Source of the DNA: Devosia sp. LC5
Lineage (GTDB): Bacteria; Pseudomonadota; Alphaproteobacteria; Rhizobiales; Devosiaceae
Length of the DNA stretch: 64,000 bases
Assembly: GCF_000735585.1 (NCBI RefSeq)
Contig: NZ_JNNO01000003.1
Coordinates: 62,001 to 126,000, forward strand
Reading direction: 5' to 3'
The notes beneath the pieces were generated by a model, which searched no databases, had not been told where the DNA came from, and was given only the letters and a program-made list of their open reading frames with translations. Made by a program: the position numbers and the translations under genes. Below are positions 1 to 8,542 of the stretch, one piece after another (within the stretch, counting starts at the first letter, position 1; the number at the start of each line of letters is the position of its first letter).

Positions 1-533
1 ACATGACGCAGGCTTCCCTGCGCAGCCAGATCGGCATCGTGCAGCAGGATGTATTTCTGTTCGGCGGCACGATCCGCGAGAACATCGCCTATGGCCAGCT
101 TGGTGCCTCCGACGAGGCGATCTGGGAAGCGGCTACGCGCGCCCGCTTCGATACCGTCATCAAGCGGCTTTCCGATGGGCTGGATACGATGGTAGGCGAA
201 CGCGGCGTCAAGCTGTCAGGCGGGCAGAAGCAGCGCGTGGCGATCGCGCGGATTTTCCTCAAGAACCCGCCGATCCTGATCCTGGATGAGGCGACCTCGG
301 CGCTCGATACGGCAACTGAAGTGGCCATCCAGCAATCGCTTGCCGAACTATCCAGGGGCCGCACGACGCTGGTGATCGCCCACCGGCTGGCGACGATCCA
401 GCATGCGGATCGGATTGTGGTGCTCGATGAGACCGGCATTGTCGAGCAGGGGGCGCATGCCGATCTGCTGGCCCGCAAGGGAGCTTACGCGCGGCTGCAC
501 GATGCGCAATTCGGGTACTTGCCGGGAGCGTGA
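1..533 (+). CDS. ABC exporter (MsbA/half-transporter type), C-terminal ATPase part, cut by window edge
   Basis: Only the end of the nucleotide-binding domain is in the window; the reading frame runs in from upstream. Visible are the Q-loop region ([18 protein letters not shown]), the ABC signature [13 protein letters not shown], the Walker B stretch [12 protein letters not shown] and the H-loop IAHRLATI. QDVFLFxGTIxxNI is typical of exporters in which membrane and ATPase domains are fused, so the missing N-terminus should be a six-helix membrane domain. The substrate cannot be told from this part. It might be linked to the glucan genes downstream, because cyclic-glucan exporters are of this class, but a 334-base gap separates them and that is only a possibility. 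Confidence 0.9.
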   Translation, partial: MTQASLRSQIGIVQQDVFLFGGTIRENIAYGQLGASDEAIWEAATRARFDTVIKRLSDGLDTMVGERGVKLSGGQKQRVAIARIFLKNPPILILDEATSALDTATEVAIQQSLAELSRGRTTLVIAHRLATIQHADRIVVLDETGIVEQGAHADLLARKGAYARLHDAQFGYLPGA

Positions 534-867
534 GGGAGCGGATCCAATTCCCGCCCCGCACCAGCGAGCCCGAATTCCCAACAAATCCCGATGCACGCAA
601 ACGCCCGGTCCGTGGGCCATGCCCATACCTATGCGCCTGGCGGCCATCGGCTACGCGGCGGACCTGCCCTAAACCTGCCCCAAACTTTACCGACATATCA
701 CGACAACGCGAGCAACCCTTGCCGTCAACGGATCGTTAAGGGTTCGTCGCGGCTCACCGGGAGCCATGCGGTACCTGCATGGCGCCCATGCGTCAACTTT
801 TCCGGCTATCCGGCGTTCGAATTAAGCCGGAAACCATGCAATACAACACCGAACGGGTAGTGTTTTC
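534..867. other. Intergenic gap upstream of opgG
   Basis: No convincing gene. Short overlapping frames on both strands have no recognisable protein content. A small dyad built on GCCATG/CATGGC lies near 761-783. The promoter of the opg operon should lie here, but I see no clear sigma-70 boxes. Confidence 0.5.
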
Positions 868-2472
868 TTGAAGCGTCACATCAACAGTCTGCCGAATCGC
901 CGCGATGTCCTTTTCGGGATAGGCGCAGTCGCCCTCTTGTCGACCACAGCGCTCAGCACCAAAGCCTTCGCACAGGCCGAACTGCCCGACCAATTTGCTT
1001 TCGATTTCGACTCCTTCAGCGCTCGCATGAAGGATTTGGCGGCCAGCCCATTCCAGCCGGTGACGTTCCAATTGCCCGAGGGGCTGCAGGGCCTCGATTA
1101 TGACGCCCATATGCGCATCCAGTTCCGGCCCGACCACGGTGTGTGGGCCAAGGAAAACCTGGGTTATCAGGTGCAGGCCTTCCATATGGGCTGGCTGTTC
1201 AAGGAGCCGGTCAAGCTCTACGAGCTTATGGATGGCCAAGCCAAGCTCGTGACCTTCACGGCCGCCGATTTTGACTATCATGACGCCGAAACCGCAGCGC
1301 GTGTCGCCACCGTGGGCGAATTCCCCGGTGTCGCCGGCATACGTCTCAATTATCCGCTCAATATTGCCGACAAGTATGACGAGCTTGCGACATTCCTGGG
1401 CGCCAGCTATTTCCGGGCGCTGGGCCGCAACAATGTCTATGGCCAGAGCGCCCGCGGCATTGTGCTGAATTCCTGGCTGGATGTGCCAGAAGAGTTCCCG
1501 GTCTTTTCCGAATTCTACGTCGAAAAGCCCGCCTCGGCCGATGTGCCGATGACGCTTTACGCTGCCATGGAAGGCCCCAGCGTGACGGGCGCCTATCGTT
1601 TCGTGATCTCCCCGCCGCATGGTGAGCAGCAGGAAACCATCATGGACGTGACGGCGCGGCTCAATTTCCGCAGCGATGTCAAGGAGCTGGGCGTCGCCCC
1701 GCTGACCTCGATGTTCCTGTTCGGCGATGCCAATCGCGGTAGCTTCGACGATTACCGCCCCCAGGTGCACGACACCAATGGCCTGCTGATCGAGCGAGAA
1801 AATGGGGAAGTGATGTGGCGGGCGCTCAACAACGCGACGACGCTGGGCAATTCCTATCTTTGGGAAGCCAATCCCAAGGCATATGGCCTCTACCAGCGCG
1901 GCCGTGACTTCGAGACCTATCAGGATGCCGGCGCCCATTATGAACGCCGCCCTTCGCTGCGCGTGGAGCCTACCAATAGCTGGGGGCAGGGGCATGTGCG
2001 GCTGATCGAAATTCCGGCGCGCTTCGAAGCGGACGACAATATCGGCGCCTTCTGGGTACCGGAAGCCCCTGTAAAAGCTGGGGATGAACGGGAATTTAGT
2101 TATCGTCTTGTGTGGGGTGACCTTAATCCCGACAAGAATTCGAGTTTGGCTTACGTGGCCGAGACGCGTGCAGGGCAGGGTGGTGTATCCGGGGTGGAGA
2201 ACGCCGCCAACCTGCGCAAATTCGTGGTCGACTTTGTCGGCGGTGAATTGTCGGGCCTTTCAGCTGAAACGCCGCCAGATGTGGTGGCAACGGTCGCGGG
2301 TGGCGTAGCGCAACATACTGCGCTCTCGCGCATTGATGCCAACGGTGCATGGCGTCTGGTCTTCGATGTGGAGACTGACGGCACGACACCGCTGGAACTG
2401 AGGGCCTATCTGGTGGGGTTAGGCCGTCAACTTACTGAAACCTGGCTCTACCAGTGGAGACCCACGGCATGA
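868..2472 (+). CDS. opgG: Glucan biosynthesis protein, OpgG/OpgD family (MdoG domain)
   Basis: Periplasmic protein of 534 residues required for osmoregulated periplasmic glucan synthesis; the family acts on the beta-glucan backbone. A twin-arginine signal (RRDVLFGIGAVALLSTTA, residues 11-28) ends near AFAQA, so it resembles the Tat-exported OpgD branch. The rest is one MdoG domain with the family stretches FDYDAHMRIQFRPD-like, RGIVLNSW and EFPVFSEFYVEKP. The start is the TTG at 868; no in-frame ATG or GTG lies nearby upstream and its ribosome site is weak. It is followed by the OpgH polymerase and OpgC acyltransferase. The stop overlaps the ATG of a 45-codon ORF (ATGA at 2469). OpgG versus OpgD cannot be settled here. 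Confidence 0.88.
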   Translation: MKRHINSLPNRRDVLFGIGAVALLSTTALSTKAFAQAELPDQFAFDFDSFSARMKDLAASPFQPVTFQLPEGLQGLDYDAHMRIQFRPDHGVWAKENLGYQVQAFHMGWLFKEPVKLYELMDGQAKLVTFTAADFDYHDAETAARVATVGEFPGVAGIRLNYPLNIADKYDELATFLGASYFRALGRNNVYGQSARGIVLNSWLDVPEEFPVFSEFYVEKPASADVPMTLYAAMEGPSVTGAYRFVISPPHGEQQETIMDVTARLNFRSDVKELGVAPLTSMFLFGDANRGSFDDYRPQVHDTNGLLIERENGEVMWRALNNATTLGNSYLWEANPKAYGLYQRGRDFETYQDAGAHYERRPSLRVEPTNSWGQGHVRLIEIPARFEADDNIGAFWVPEAPVKAGDEREFSYRLVWGDLNPDKNSSLAYVAETRAGQGGVSGVENAANLRKFVVDFVGGELSGLSAETPPDVVATVAGGVAQHTALSRIDANGAWRLVFDVETDGTTPLELRAYLVGLGRQLTETWLYQWRPTA

Positions 2473-2606
2473 AACACTCGAGCGAATTTCTCTACGCCAT
2501 CGCCCTACCCGATGCACCCCTAGCTATGCCCAAGCAGCACCTGGAGCGGCAAAAGTCGTTGATGGACGTTGTCCGCAACGCCTTTCTGGTCTTGTCCTGG
2601 CGCTGA
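2469..2606 (+). CDS. 45-residue leader-like ORF between opgG and opgH
   Basis: The ATG overlaps the opgG stop as ATGA, so translation could be coupled. The product begins MKHSSEFLYAIALPDAP and carries LPDAPLAMPKQ, which resembles the Pro-rich PLAMP-type stretch at the extreme N-terminus of longer OpgH proteins. Its TGA stop (2604-2606) lies in the loop of a terminator hairpin. It is in a different frame from opgH. Two readings are possible: a translated leader peptide controlling attenuation before opgH, or a detached N-terminal piece of an ancestral opgH. No function is known to me. Confidence 0.55.
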   Translation: MKHSSEFLYAIALPDAPLAMPKQHLERQKSLMDVVRNAFLVLSWR

Positions 2607-2621
2607 TGCGCCAGCTTTTTT
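2597..2621 (+). terminator. Intrinsic terminator/attenuator between opgG and opgH
   Basis: The perfect 7-bp stem CTGGCGC/GCGCCAG has loop TGAT and is followed by CTTTTTT. The loop contains the stop codon of the 45-codon ORF, so a ribosome finishing that ORF would cover the stem. It lies inside the opg operon, about 30 bases before opgH, which suggests conditional read-through rather than the end of the transcript. Confidence 0.75.
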
Positions 2622-2649
2622 GTCTGCAATTTTTGACTGATTGAGACCA

Positions 2650-4410
2650 ATGACCCGGCCGATCCTGATACGGTCCCTAACGCTGCTGGTAGCCGTCACG
2701 CTCAGTGCAGCGGGGGGATATCTCTTTCTCCGTTTTACCGGGGAAGGGGGGCTGACGGCGCTCGATATCGTGCGCGCCATCCTCGTCACCTTCACCAGCT
2801 TCTGGCTGGTATGGGGCGCGGCGGCGGCTGTGCTGGGTGTATTTGCGCCGGCGCGAAAGCCCGATTTCGATCCCAGGGAAAAGCCCGAGGGGCTGACCGC
2901 CATTCTGGTGCCGATCTATAACGAAGATCCGGTTGCGACCTTTTCGCGTATCGCGGCGATGAACCGGAGCCTGGTGGCGCTGGATATCGCCGACCGCTTC
3001 CACATTGCCGTGCTGTCGGACACTACCGTGCTGGAGACGGCGGCGCAGGAAGTCGTGTGGTTCGAGCATCTGCTGCGCGAGCCGATGAGCGCAGGCCGCA
3101 TTTTCTATCGCCGCCGCGAAAAGAATACCGGCCGCAAGGCCGGCAATATCGAGGATTTCATCGCCCGCTCGGGCGGCGCCTATGACTATGCGCTGATCCT
3201 GGATGCCGATAGCCTGATGGAAGGCGCAACCATTGGCGAGATGGCGCGCCGCATGGATGCAGATGACCAATTGGGCCTGCTGCAGACCGTACCGCAGGTG
3301 ATCAATGCCGCAACGGTATTCGGCCGGTCCATGCAGTTTTCCGCCTGCTACATGTCGCCGTCCTTCGCGCGGGGCGCCGCCCTAATGCAGGGCAGTGAGG
3401 GCCCCTATTGGGGGCACAATGCCATCGTGCGCGTCTCGGCCTTTGCCGCTTCGTGCGGGCTGCCGGTGCTGTCGGGCAAGCCGCCTTATGGCGGGCATAT
3501 CCTGAGCCATGACTATGTCGAGGCGGCTTTGCTGTCGCGCGCTGGCTGGAAGGTCAAGGTCGATCCCGAACTGGGGGGCTCCTTCGAGGAAGGTCCGGAA
3601 AACCTGATCGAATATGCCAAGCGCGACCGCCGCTGGTGCCAGGGCAATCTGCAGCACCGCCGGCTGATCGCGGCGCCGGGCCTCAAATTCTGGAGCCGGT
3701 TCACATTCGTGCAGGGCATCATGGCCTATATGGCCTCGCCTCTGTGGCTGACGCTGCTGTTCACCAGCGTGCTGGCCGCTCTGTTCCCCGACCAGCGCTC
3801 GGCCTTTACCGGATTCGGCGTGGAACATCCCGTGCCGATCTGGGCGCTGGGCCTGGGTGTCGCTGCGGTATTGGTGATGCCAAAGCTGATGATTCTGGTG
3901 CGCGGGGCCATCGATGGCCGCAATCGGCGGTTTGGCGGCACCCATATCGTGCTGCTCTCGATCATTACCGAAATTGCGTTTTCCACGGTGCTGGCGCCGG
4001 TCATGCTGATGCTGCAGAGCCGCGCGGTAATGCAGGTGCTGCTCGGCCTCGATGGCGGCTGGCCGCCGACGCGGCGCGGTCAGAACTGGATCAGCATCAA
4101 CGACGCCTTCCAGGCCAGTTGGTGGATCGTACTGACAGGCGTGCTGGCGCTCGGCTCGACAGCAATCTTCGCGCCATCGGTGGCCCTGTGGCTGGCCCCG
4201 GCCGCCCTGCCGGCAATCTTTGCGCCGCTATTGATCTCGATGAGTTCGCACCCCTCGCCCGCCAAGCGGCCGCTCTATTTCCGCACCGATAGCGAAATTG
4301 CGCCGACGCCGGTGATGGCCGAGCACCAGGCCATTATGGCCGGCTGGACCATCCAGGGTAATCCAAGCGACGTCGCGGTCGCCAGGTCGGCCGAACATGT
4401 CGCTGCCTGA
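2650..4410 (+). CDS. opgH: Glucans biosynthesis glucosyltransferase OpgH
   Basis: Inner-membrane family 2 glycosyltransferase that polymerises glucose from UDP-glucose and passes the chain to the periplasm. Two N-terminal membrane helices precede the catalytic domain. The GT2 motifs are seen in order: ILVPIYNED, VLSDTT, ILDADSLM (DxD), YWGHNAIVR, LSHDYVEAALL and KRDRRWCQGNL (the QxxRW equivalent), then several C-terminal helices. At about 586 residues it is shorter than the roughly 850-residue E. coli protein, lacking most of the cytoplasmic N-terminal extension; a short piece resembling such an N-terminus is encoded by the preceding 45-codon ORF. The ATG at 2650 is chosen; an in-frame TTG at 2641 is possible. 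It overlaps opgC by 14 bases. Confidence 0.93.
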   Translation: MTRPILIRSLTLLVAVTLSAAGGYLFLRFTGEGGLTALDIVRAILVTFTSFWLVWGAAAAVLGVFAPARKPDFDPREKPEGLTAILVPIYNEDPVATFSRIAAMNRSLVALDIADRFHIAVLSDTTVLETAAQEVVWFEHLLREPMSAGRIFYRRREKNTGRKAGNIEDFIARSGGAYDYALILDADSLMEGATIGEMARRMDADDQLGLLQTVPQVINAATVFGRSMQFSACYMSPSFARGAALMQGSEGPYWGHNAIVRVSAFAASCGLPVLSGKPPYGGHILSHDYVEAALLSRAGWKVKVDPELGGSFEEGPENLIEYAKRDRRWCQGNLQHRRLIAAPGLKFWSRFTFVQGIMAYMASPLWLTLLFTSVLAALFPDQRSAFTGFGVEHPVPIWALGLGVAAVLVMPKLMILVRGAIDGRNRRFGGTHIVLLSIITEIAFSTVLAPVMLMLQSRAVMQVLLGLDGGWPPTRRGQNWISINDAFQASWWIVLTGVLALGSTAIFAPSVALWLAPAALPAIFAPLLISMSSHPSPAKRPLYFRTDSEIAPTPVMAEHQAIMAGWTIQGNPSDVAVARSAEHVAA

Positions 4411-5617
4411 AGCCGTTCCCTTCCGCGCCGCTGGGCTGCTGGGTCCGAGCTGGGTGCGCGCGATCTGGGCGCCCATTGCGGGCGACAAAGCCGCGCCGCA
4501 GTCTGGCCGCGATGAGCGGCTGGACATGTTCCGTGGGCTGGCGCTGCTGATGATCTTCATCAACCACGTGCCCGGCACCTTCTACGAGGGCCTGACCAGC
4601 CGCAATTTCGGCTTTTCCGATGCGGCCGAGGCCTTCGTGTTCTTGTCCGGCATGGCCTCGGGCCTGGCCTATTCCAGCCGCTTCCGCACCGGCTCGCTCT
4701 GGGCGGCCACCGCCAAGGTGTGGGCACGGGCGCGCCAGCTCTATTTCGTTCACATCACCATCACCATCCTGAGCCTTGCCATCTTTGCGGCGGCCGCCAA
4801 ATGGCTCGGGCTGGGCGAATTGCTGGCCAAGAACAATATCGCCCCGCTGTTTCAACAGCCGCTGAGCACGATGGTGGGCATTCCTTTGCTGACCCATCAA
4901 TTGGGTTATCTGAATATCCTGCCGCTCTACATGACGCTGCTGCTGGTAACGCCGCTGCTGATCATGGTCGGGTTGCGCTGGCCCGTGCCACTGGCGCTGG
5001 CGTCGGTGCTGCTCTGGGCCATCGCCGGCGAGTTCCGCCTCAACTTCCCGAACTTTCCCAATGAGGGCGGCTGGTTTTTCAACCCGTTCTCCTGGCAGCT
5101 GGTTTTTGTACTTGGGCTGCTTTCAGGCATGGCGATGAAGGTGGGCAAGCGGTTCATTCCCTATCAGCCGGTACTGTTTGGCCTGGCCGCGGCCATCCTG
5201 GTGTTTACCCTGGTCTGGATGAAGGTGCCGCCCATCGGCAAGGCACTGAACGGCACCATGGGCTGGTTCGGCAGCATGGGTGCGCCATTCTACCTGATCT
5301 GGTTCGACAAGACCTTCCTGACGCTGCCGCGACTGCTGCATGCGCTGGCGCTATTCTACGTGCTGGGGCACCTGCCAGTCATGCGGACCATCGCCCAGTC
5401 GCGGATAGCGGCGCCGTTCCGGCTGATGGGGCGGCAGGGACTGGCCGTGTTCGCGGCCGGCACCGTGCTGAGCATGGCGCTGCAGGTGGTCAAGGCGCCG
5501 ATGGATGCGCATCCGCTGTGGGATGGGCTGCTGCTCGGCGGGGGTATAGCGCTGCTGGTGGCGCTGGCCTGGGTTTTGACCAAGACGGCGGAGCTGTCGC
5601 GGGCGAAGGCGGCTTAG
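4397..5617 (+). CDS. opgC: OpgC-family acyltransferase (succinyl transfer to periplasmic glucans)
   Basis: Polytopic membrane protein of 406 residues. The family mark RDERLDMFRGLALLMIFINH is at about residues 36-55, followed by SDAAEAFVFLSGMASG and about ten hydrophobic segments. OpgC proteins add succinyl groups to periplasmic glucans from the cytoplasmic donor side. The start overlaps the end of opgH, so the polymerase and the decorating enzyme are probably translationally coupled. It ends one base before the convergent cobM, leaving no room for a separate terminator. Confidence 0.9.
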   Translation: MSLPEAVPFRAAGLLGPSWVRAIWAPIAGDKAAPQSGRDERLDMFRGLALLMIFINHVPGTFYEGLTSRNFGFSDAAEAFVFLSGMASGLAYSSRFRTGSLWAATAKVWARARQLYFVHITITILSLAIFAAAAKWLGLGELLAKNNIAPLFQQPLSTMVGIPLLTHQLGYLNILPLYMTLLLVTPLLIMVGLRWPVPLALASVLLWAIAGEFRLNFPNFPNEGGWFFNPFSWQLVFVLGLLSGMAMKVGKRFIPYQPVLFGLAAAILVFTLVWMKVPPIGKALNGTMGWFGSMGAPFYLIWFDKTFLTLPRLLHALALFYVLGHLPVMRTIAQSRIAAPFRLMGRQGLAVFAAGTVLSMALQVVKAPMDAHPLWDGLLLGGGIALLVALAWVLTKTAELSRAKAA

Positions 5618-6382
5618 CTATAACCCGTCCCGACCGCGAAATCGGCGCTGATAATCCGGGTCGTAGAGCGCGCTTTCGCGGAAATCGTCGGCGCCCAGTG
5701 TGCGGCCGACAAAGATGATGGCTGTGCGCTCGACCGGGTCGGCGGCGAATTTGGCTTGGATCGTGCCCAAAATACCGCGAATGATCTTCTCATTGGGCCA
5801 GCTCGCATGGGCGACAATGGCCACGGGGCAATCGGCGCCATAAAGCGGCGTCAACTCCGCCACCACCCGATCCAGCGCATGAATGGCCAGATGAATGGCG
5901 AGCGTCGCCCCAGTGGCGCCGAAGGCGGCGAGCGTTTCGCCCTCGGGCATGGGCGAAGCGCGGCCGGAGACGCGGGTGAGCACCAGGCTCTGAGCTTGGG
6001 CGGGAATGGTGAGTTCGCGGCCCAGAGTGGCAGCAGCAGCGGCAAAGGCGGGCACGCCAGGAGTCAGCGTATAGGGAATGCCGAGACGGTCCAGCCGGCG
6101 CATCTGTTCAGCGACGGCGCTCCACACGGAAAGATCGCCCGAATGCAGCCGCGCCACGTCCTGCCCGGCGGCATGAGCGGCCCGGTATTCGGCTTCGATT
6201 TCATCGAGCGAGAGCGGCGCGGTGTCCACCAGGCGCGCGCCGGGTGCGCACCAGGCCAGCATCTCAGGCGGCACGATGGAGCCGGCATAGAGGCAAACCG
6301 GACAGCGGGCGAGCAGATCGCGGCCACGCACGGTGATGAGATCGGCCGCGCCGGGGCCGGCGCCGATGAAGTGGATGGTCAT
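5618..6382 (-). CDS. cobM: Precorrin-4 C11-methyltransferase
   Basis: SAM-dependent methylase of the aerobic cobalamin route that makes precorrin-5 from precorrin-4. The 254 residues match the family. The tetrapyrrole methylase signature [18 protein letters not shown] lies at the N-terminus, with [25 protein letters not shown] and LVLTRVSGR, typical of CobM/CbiF. It is the last gene of the cob operon and is separated from cobL by about 200 bases holding an inverted repeat. Confidence 0.95.
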   Translation of the reverse strand: MTIHFIGAGPGAADLITVRGRDLLARCPVCLYAGSIVPPEMLAWCAPGARLVDTAPLSLDEIEAEYRAAHAAGQDVARLHSGDLSVWSAVAEQMRRLDRLGIPYTLTPGVPAFAAAAATLGRELTIPAQAQSLVLTRVSGRASPMPEGETLAAFGATGATLAIHLAIHALDRVVAELTPLYGADCPVAIVAHASWPNEKIIRGILGTIQAKFAADPVERTAIIFVGRTLGADDFRESALYDPDYQRRFRGRDGL

Positions 6383-6414
6383 GGGGACACCTGGGTCAGC
6401 GCAAGCGGAGAGAA

Positions 6415-6556
6415 CCCCTCACCCTGATCATTCTGCTGAACGCAGAATGATCTGTCCCTCTCCCTCAAGGGGCGAGGGAGGGCCCGGTGCATGCAGTGGG
6501 CTCGGAGTCCCCCTTCTCCCCTTGAGGGAGAAGGTGCCCGAAGGGCGGATGAGGGG
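6415..6556. repeat. Composite intergenic inverted repeat between cobL and cobM
   Basis: It contains the hairpin GATCATTCTGC-tgaac-GCAGAATGATC (6426-6452), a CCCTC/GAGGG pair, and the unit CTTCTCCC...GGGAGAAGGTGCCCGAAGGGCGGATGAGG. Relatives occur at 19591-19723, 27838-28071 and 40099-40146. It lies inside the cob operon. Confidence 0.8.
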
Positions 6557-6578
6557 TATCGTCTCTTCAAAAGGGCCT

Positions 6579-7784
6579 TCATCCCTTCACCCAGGTCCAT
6601 TGCGTGATCGGCATGGCGGGACGCCAGGCTGTCATGGAACCCACCGGACTGGGGCGGGCGATGTCGATGCGGGTGAGGTTGCCACCATGTTCGGCGTGGC
6701 GGGCGAGAAGCAGGGCCTCCATTTCAAGCGTCACCGCATTGGCAACGAGGCGACCGCCGGGGCGAAGGGTTGTGATAGCCGCATCGAGCACGCCGGGCTC
6801 GGAGCCGCCGCCGCCGATGAAGATGGCGTGGGGGGATTCGAGGCCGGCGAGCGCCGCAGGGGCCGTGCCCTCGACCAATTGCAGATCGGGGACACCGAAA
6901 TTGGCGGCGTTGCGTCTGATGCGGGCGCAGCGCTCGGGATTGGCTTCTACCGCTATGGCTTTCATCAAGGGGTCGGCGAGGAGCCACTCGATGGCGATGG
7001 AGCCCGAACCGGCGCCGATATCCCACAGCAATTCGCCACGGCGCGGTGCGAGGGCGGAGAGGGTGAGGGCGCGGATTTCGCGCTTGGTGATCTGGCCATC
7101 ATGCTCGAAGAGGGCGTCATCCAGCCCTGGCGTCAGCGGAAGGATGCGAGCGCCGGGCAGGGGGACGACGGTAACCGCGCAGATATTGAGCGGATCGATA
7201 TCGCTCAGCGCAAAGTTCATGGCCACCTGCGAGCGGATGCGTTCGCGCGGGCCGCCCAGGGCTTCGAGCACGGTGACAATGGAAATGCCAAAACCGGCCT
7301 CGGTCAGCAATTTGGCGAGGGCCGCAGGGCCGTGCTCGTCGGAGGTCAGGGCGAGAATGCGGGCGGCGGGGTGCAGGTGCGGACGGATGAGGTCGAGCGG
7401 GCGACCGTGCAGCGACAGGCTCGTAATGTCCTGCAGCGCCCAGCCCAACCGTCCTGCTGCGAGACTGAAGGCGGACGGATGGGGATAGACGGCCATTTGC
7501 GAAGCGTCGAGGTGGCGCGCGAGGGTCGCGCCGACGCCGTAATGGAATGGATCGCCTGAGGCCAGCACGCAGACGGGGCGGCCGCGTTCGGCCAACACTG
7601 CTTCGACAGCGGCCGAAAACGGGCTGGGCCAAGGGCGGGTTTTGCCAGTGATGGCGGGGGCGGCGAGCTCAAGATGGCGGGCGCCGCCGAAGACGATCTC
7701 GGCCTTGGTGATGGCGTCACGAGCCGCCTGGCCTAGCCCGGCAAGGCCGTCTTCGCCAATGCCGACCACCGATAGCCAGCTCAT
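6579..7784 (-). CDS. cobL: Precorrin-6Y C5,15-methyltransferase (decarboxylating), CobL
   Basis: Bifunctional 401-residue enzyme. The N-terminal CbiE-like methylase (MSWLSVVGIGEDGLAGL, SGDPFHYGVG, HPSAFSLAAGRLGW) is followed by a CbiT-like Rossmann methyltransferase with LLWDIGAGSGSIAIEW and IFIGGGGSEPGVLDAA. Together they methylate C5 and C15 and remove the C12 acetate carboxyl to give precorrin-8X. It overlaps cobJ by four bases (ATGA). In many alphaproteobacteria cobK, which reduces precorrin-6A just before this step, sits between cobJ and cobL; here it is absent. Confidence 0.95.
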   Translation of the reverse strand: MSWLSVVGIGEDGLAGLGQAARDAITKAEIVFGGARHLELAAPAITGKTRPWPSPFSAAVEAVLAERGRPVCVLASGDPFHYGVGATLARHLDASQMAVYPHPSAFSLAAGRLGWALQDITSLSLHGRPLDLIRPHLHPAARILALTSDEHGPAALAKLLTEAGFGISIVTVLEALGGPRERIRSQVAMNFALSDIDPLNICAVTVVPLPGARILPLTPGLDDALFEHDGQITKREIRALTLSALAPRRGELLWDIGAGSGSIAIEWLLADPLMKAIAVEANPERCARIRRNAANFGVPDLQLVEGTAPAALAGLESPHAIFIGGGGSEPGVLDAAITTLRPGGRLVANAVTLEMEALLLARHAEHGGNLTRIDIARPSPVGSMTAWRPAMPITQWTWVKG

Positions 7785-8542
7785 TGCGGGCCCCCGGTGG
7801 AGCGGGGGGAATAGACGATTGGGGTGCGGCCGGGGCGCTCGATGACGCGGGTTTCGGGCGAGCCGATGATAACGCAGGTGGCCATATCAGCCTGTTCGGC
7901 CTTGGCTTCGGCCAGACTTGCTACGGTAATGACTTCATCGCTGCGGCCGGCGGCGCGGCCGAAAATTACCGGGGTCGACCAGGGGAGGACTTCGCGCAGG
8001 ATGGCGAAGGCGGTGCCCAGCTGCCAGGGGCGGGCCTTGCTGATGGGATTGTAGAGCGCGATGACGAGACCCGCGCTCGCCACGGCGCGCAGGCGCTGCT
8101 CGATGACGGTCCAGGGCTTGAGATTGTCCGACAGCGAAATGGCGCAGAAATCGTGGCCGAGCGGCGCGCCGGCCTTGGCGGCGACGGCGAGCATGGCGGT
8201 GACGCCGGGGACGATATCGAGATCAAGATTGCGCCAGGCGGGCGGGCCTTCCTCGATGGCTTCGCAAATCGCGGCGGCCATGGCGAAAACACCGGGATCG
8301 CCGCCGGATACGACGCAGACGGAGTTGCCGGCGGCGGCGGCCTTGAGGGCGGCTTTCGCGCGGCTGAGTTCTTCACGATTATCCGAGGCGATGCGCTGCT
8401 GATCGGGGCGCAATTCGAGGCGGTCGAGATAGGGGCCGTAGCCGAAAAATTGCGAAGCACCGGCGATGGCGGCCAGAGCCTCGGGCGTGGTCTGGTCGGG
8501 ATTGCCCGGGCCGGTGCCGACGACGGTGAGGCGTCCGCTCAT
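7781..8542 (-). CDS. cobJ: Precorrin-3B C17-methyltransferase
   Basis: A 253-residue tetrapyrrole methylase that contracts the ring, making precorrin-4 from precorrin-3B. The N-terminal MSGRLTVVGTGPGNPDQTTP, the GGDPGVFAMAAA stretch and LDIVPGVTAMLAVAAKAGAP are typical of CobJ/CbiH, as is the C-terminal VIIGSPETR. The genes on both sides overlap it by four bases (cobI upstream, cobL downstream), so cobI, cobJ and cobL form a translationally coupled set. Confidence 0.95.
   Translation of the reverse strand: MSGRLTVVGTGPGNPDQTTPEALAAIAGASQFFGYGPYLDRLELRPDQQRIASDNREELSRAKAALKAAAAGNSVCVVSGGDPGVFAMAAAICEAIEEGPPAWRNLDLDIVPGVTAMLAVAAKAGAPLGHDFCAISLSDNLKPWTVIEQRLRAVASAGLVIALYNPISKARPWQLGTAFAILREVLPWSTPVIFGRAAGRSDEVITVASLAEAKAEQADMATCVIIGSPETRVIERPGRTPIVYSPRSTGGPQ

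Noticed and set aside
793-1995. 400-codon open frame on the minus strand opposite opgG
   Set aside because: opgG is a clear family member with signal peptide; the antisense product has no recognisable motif.
2469-4410. Simple frameshift joining the 45-codon ORF to opgH
   Set aside because: A stop codon and a terminator hairpin lie between them, and opgH has its own start and complete membrane helix; more than one change would be needed.
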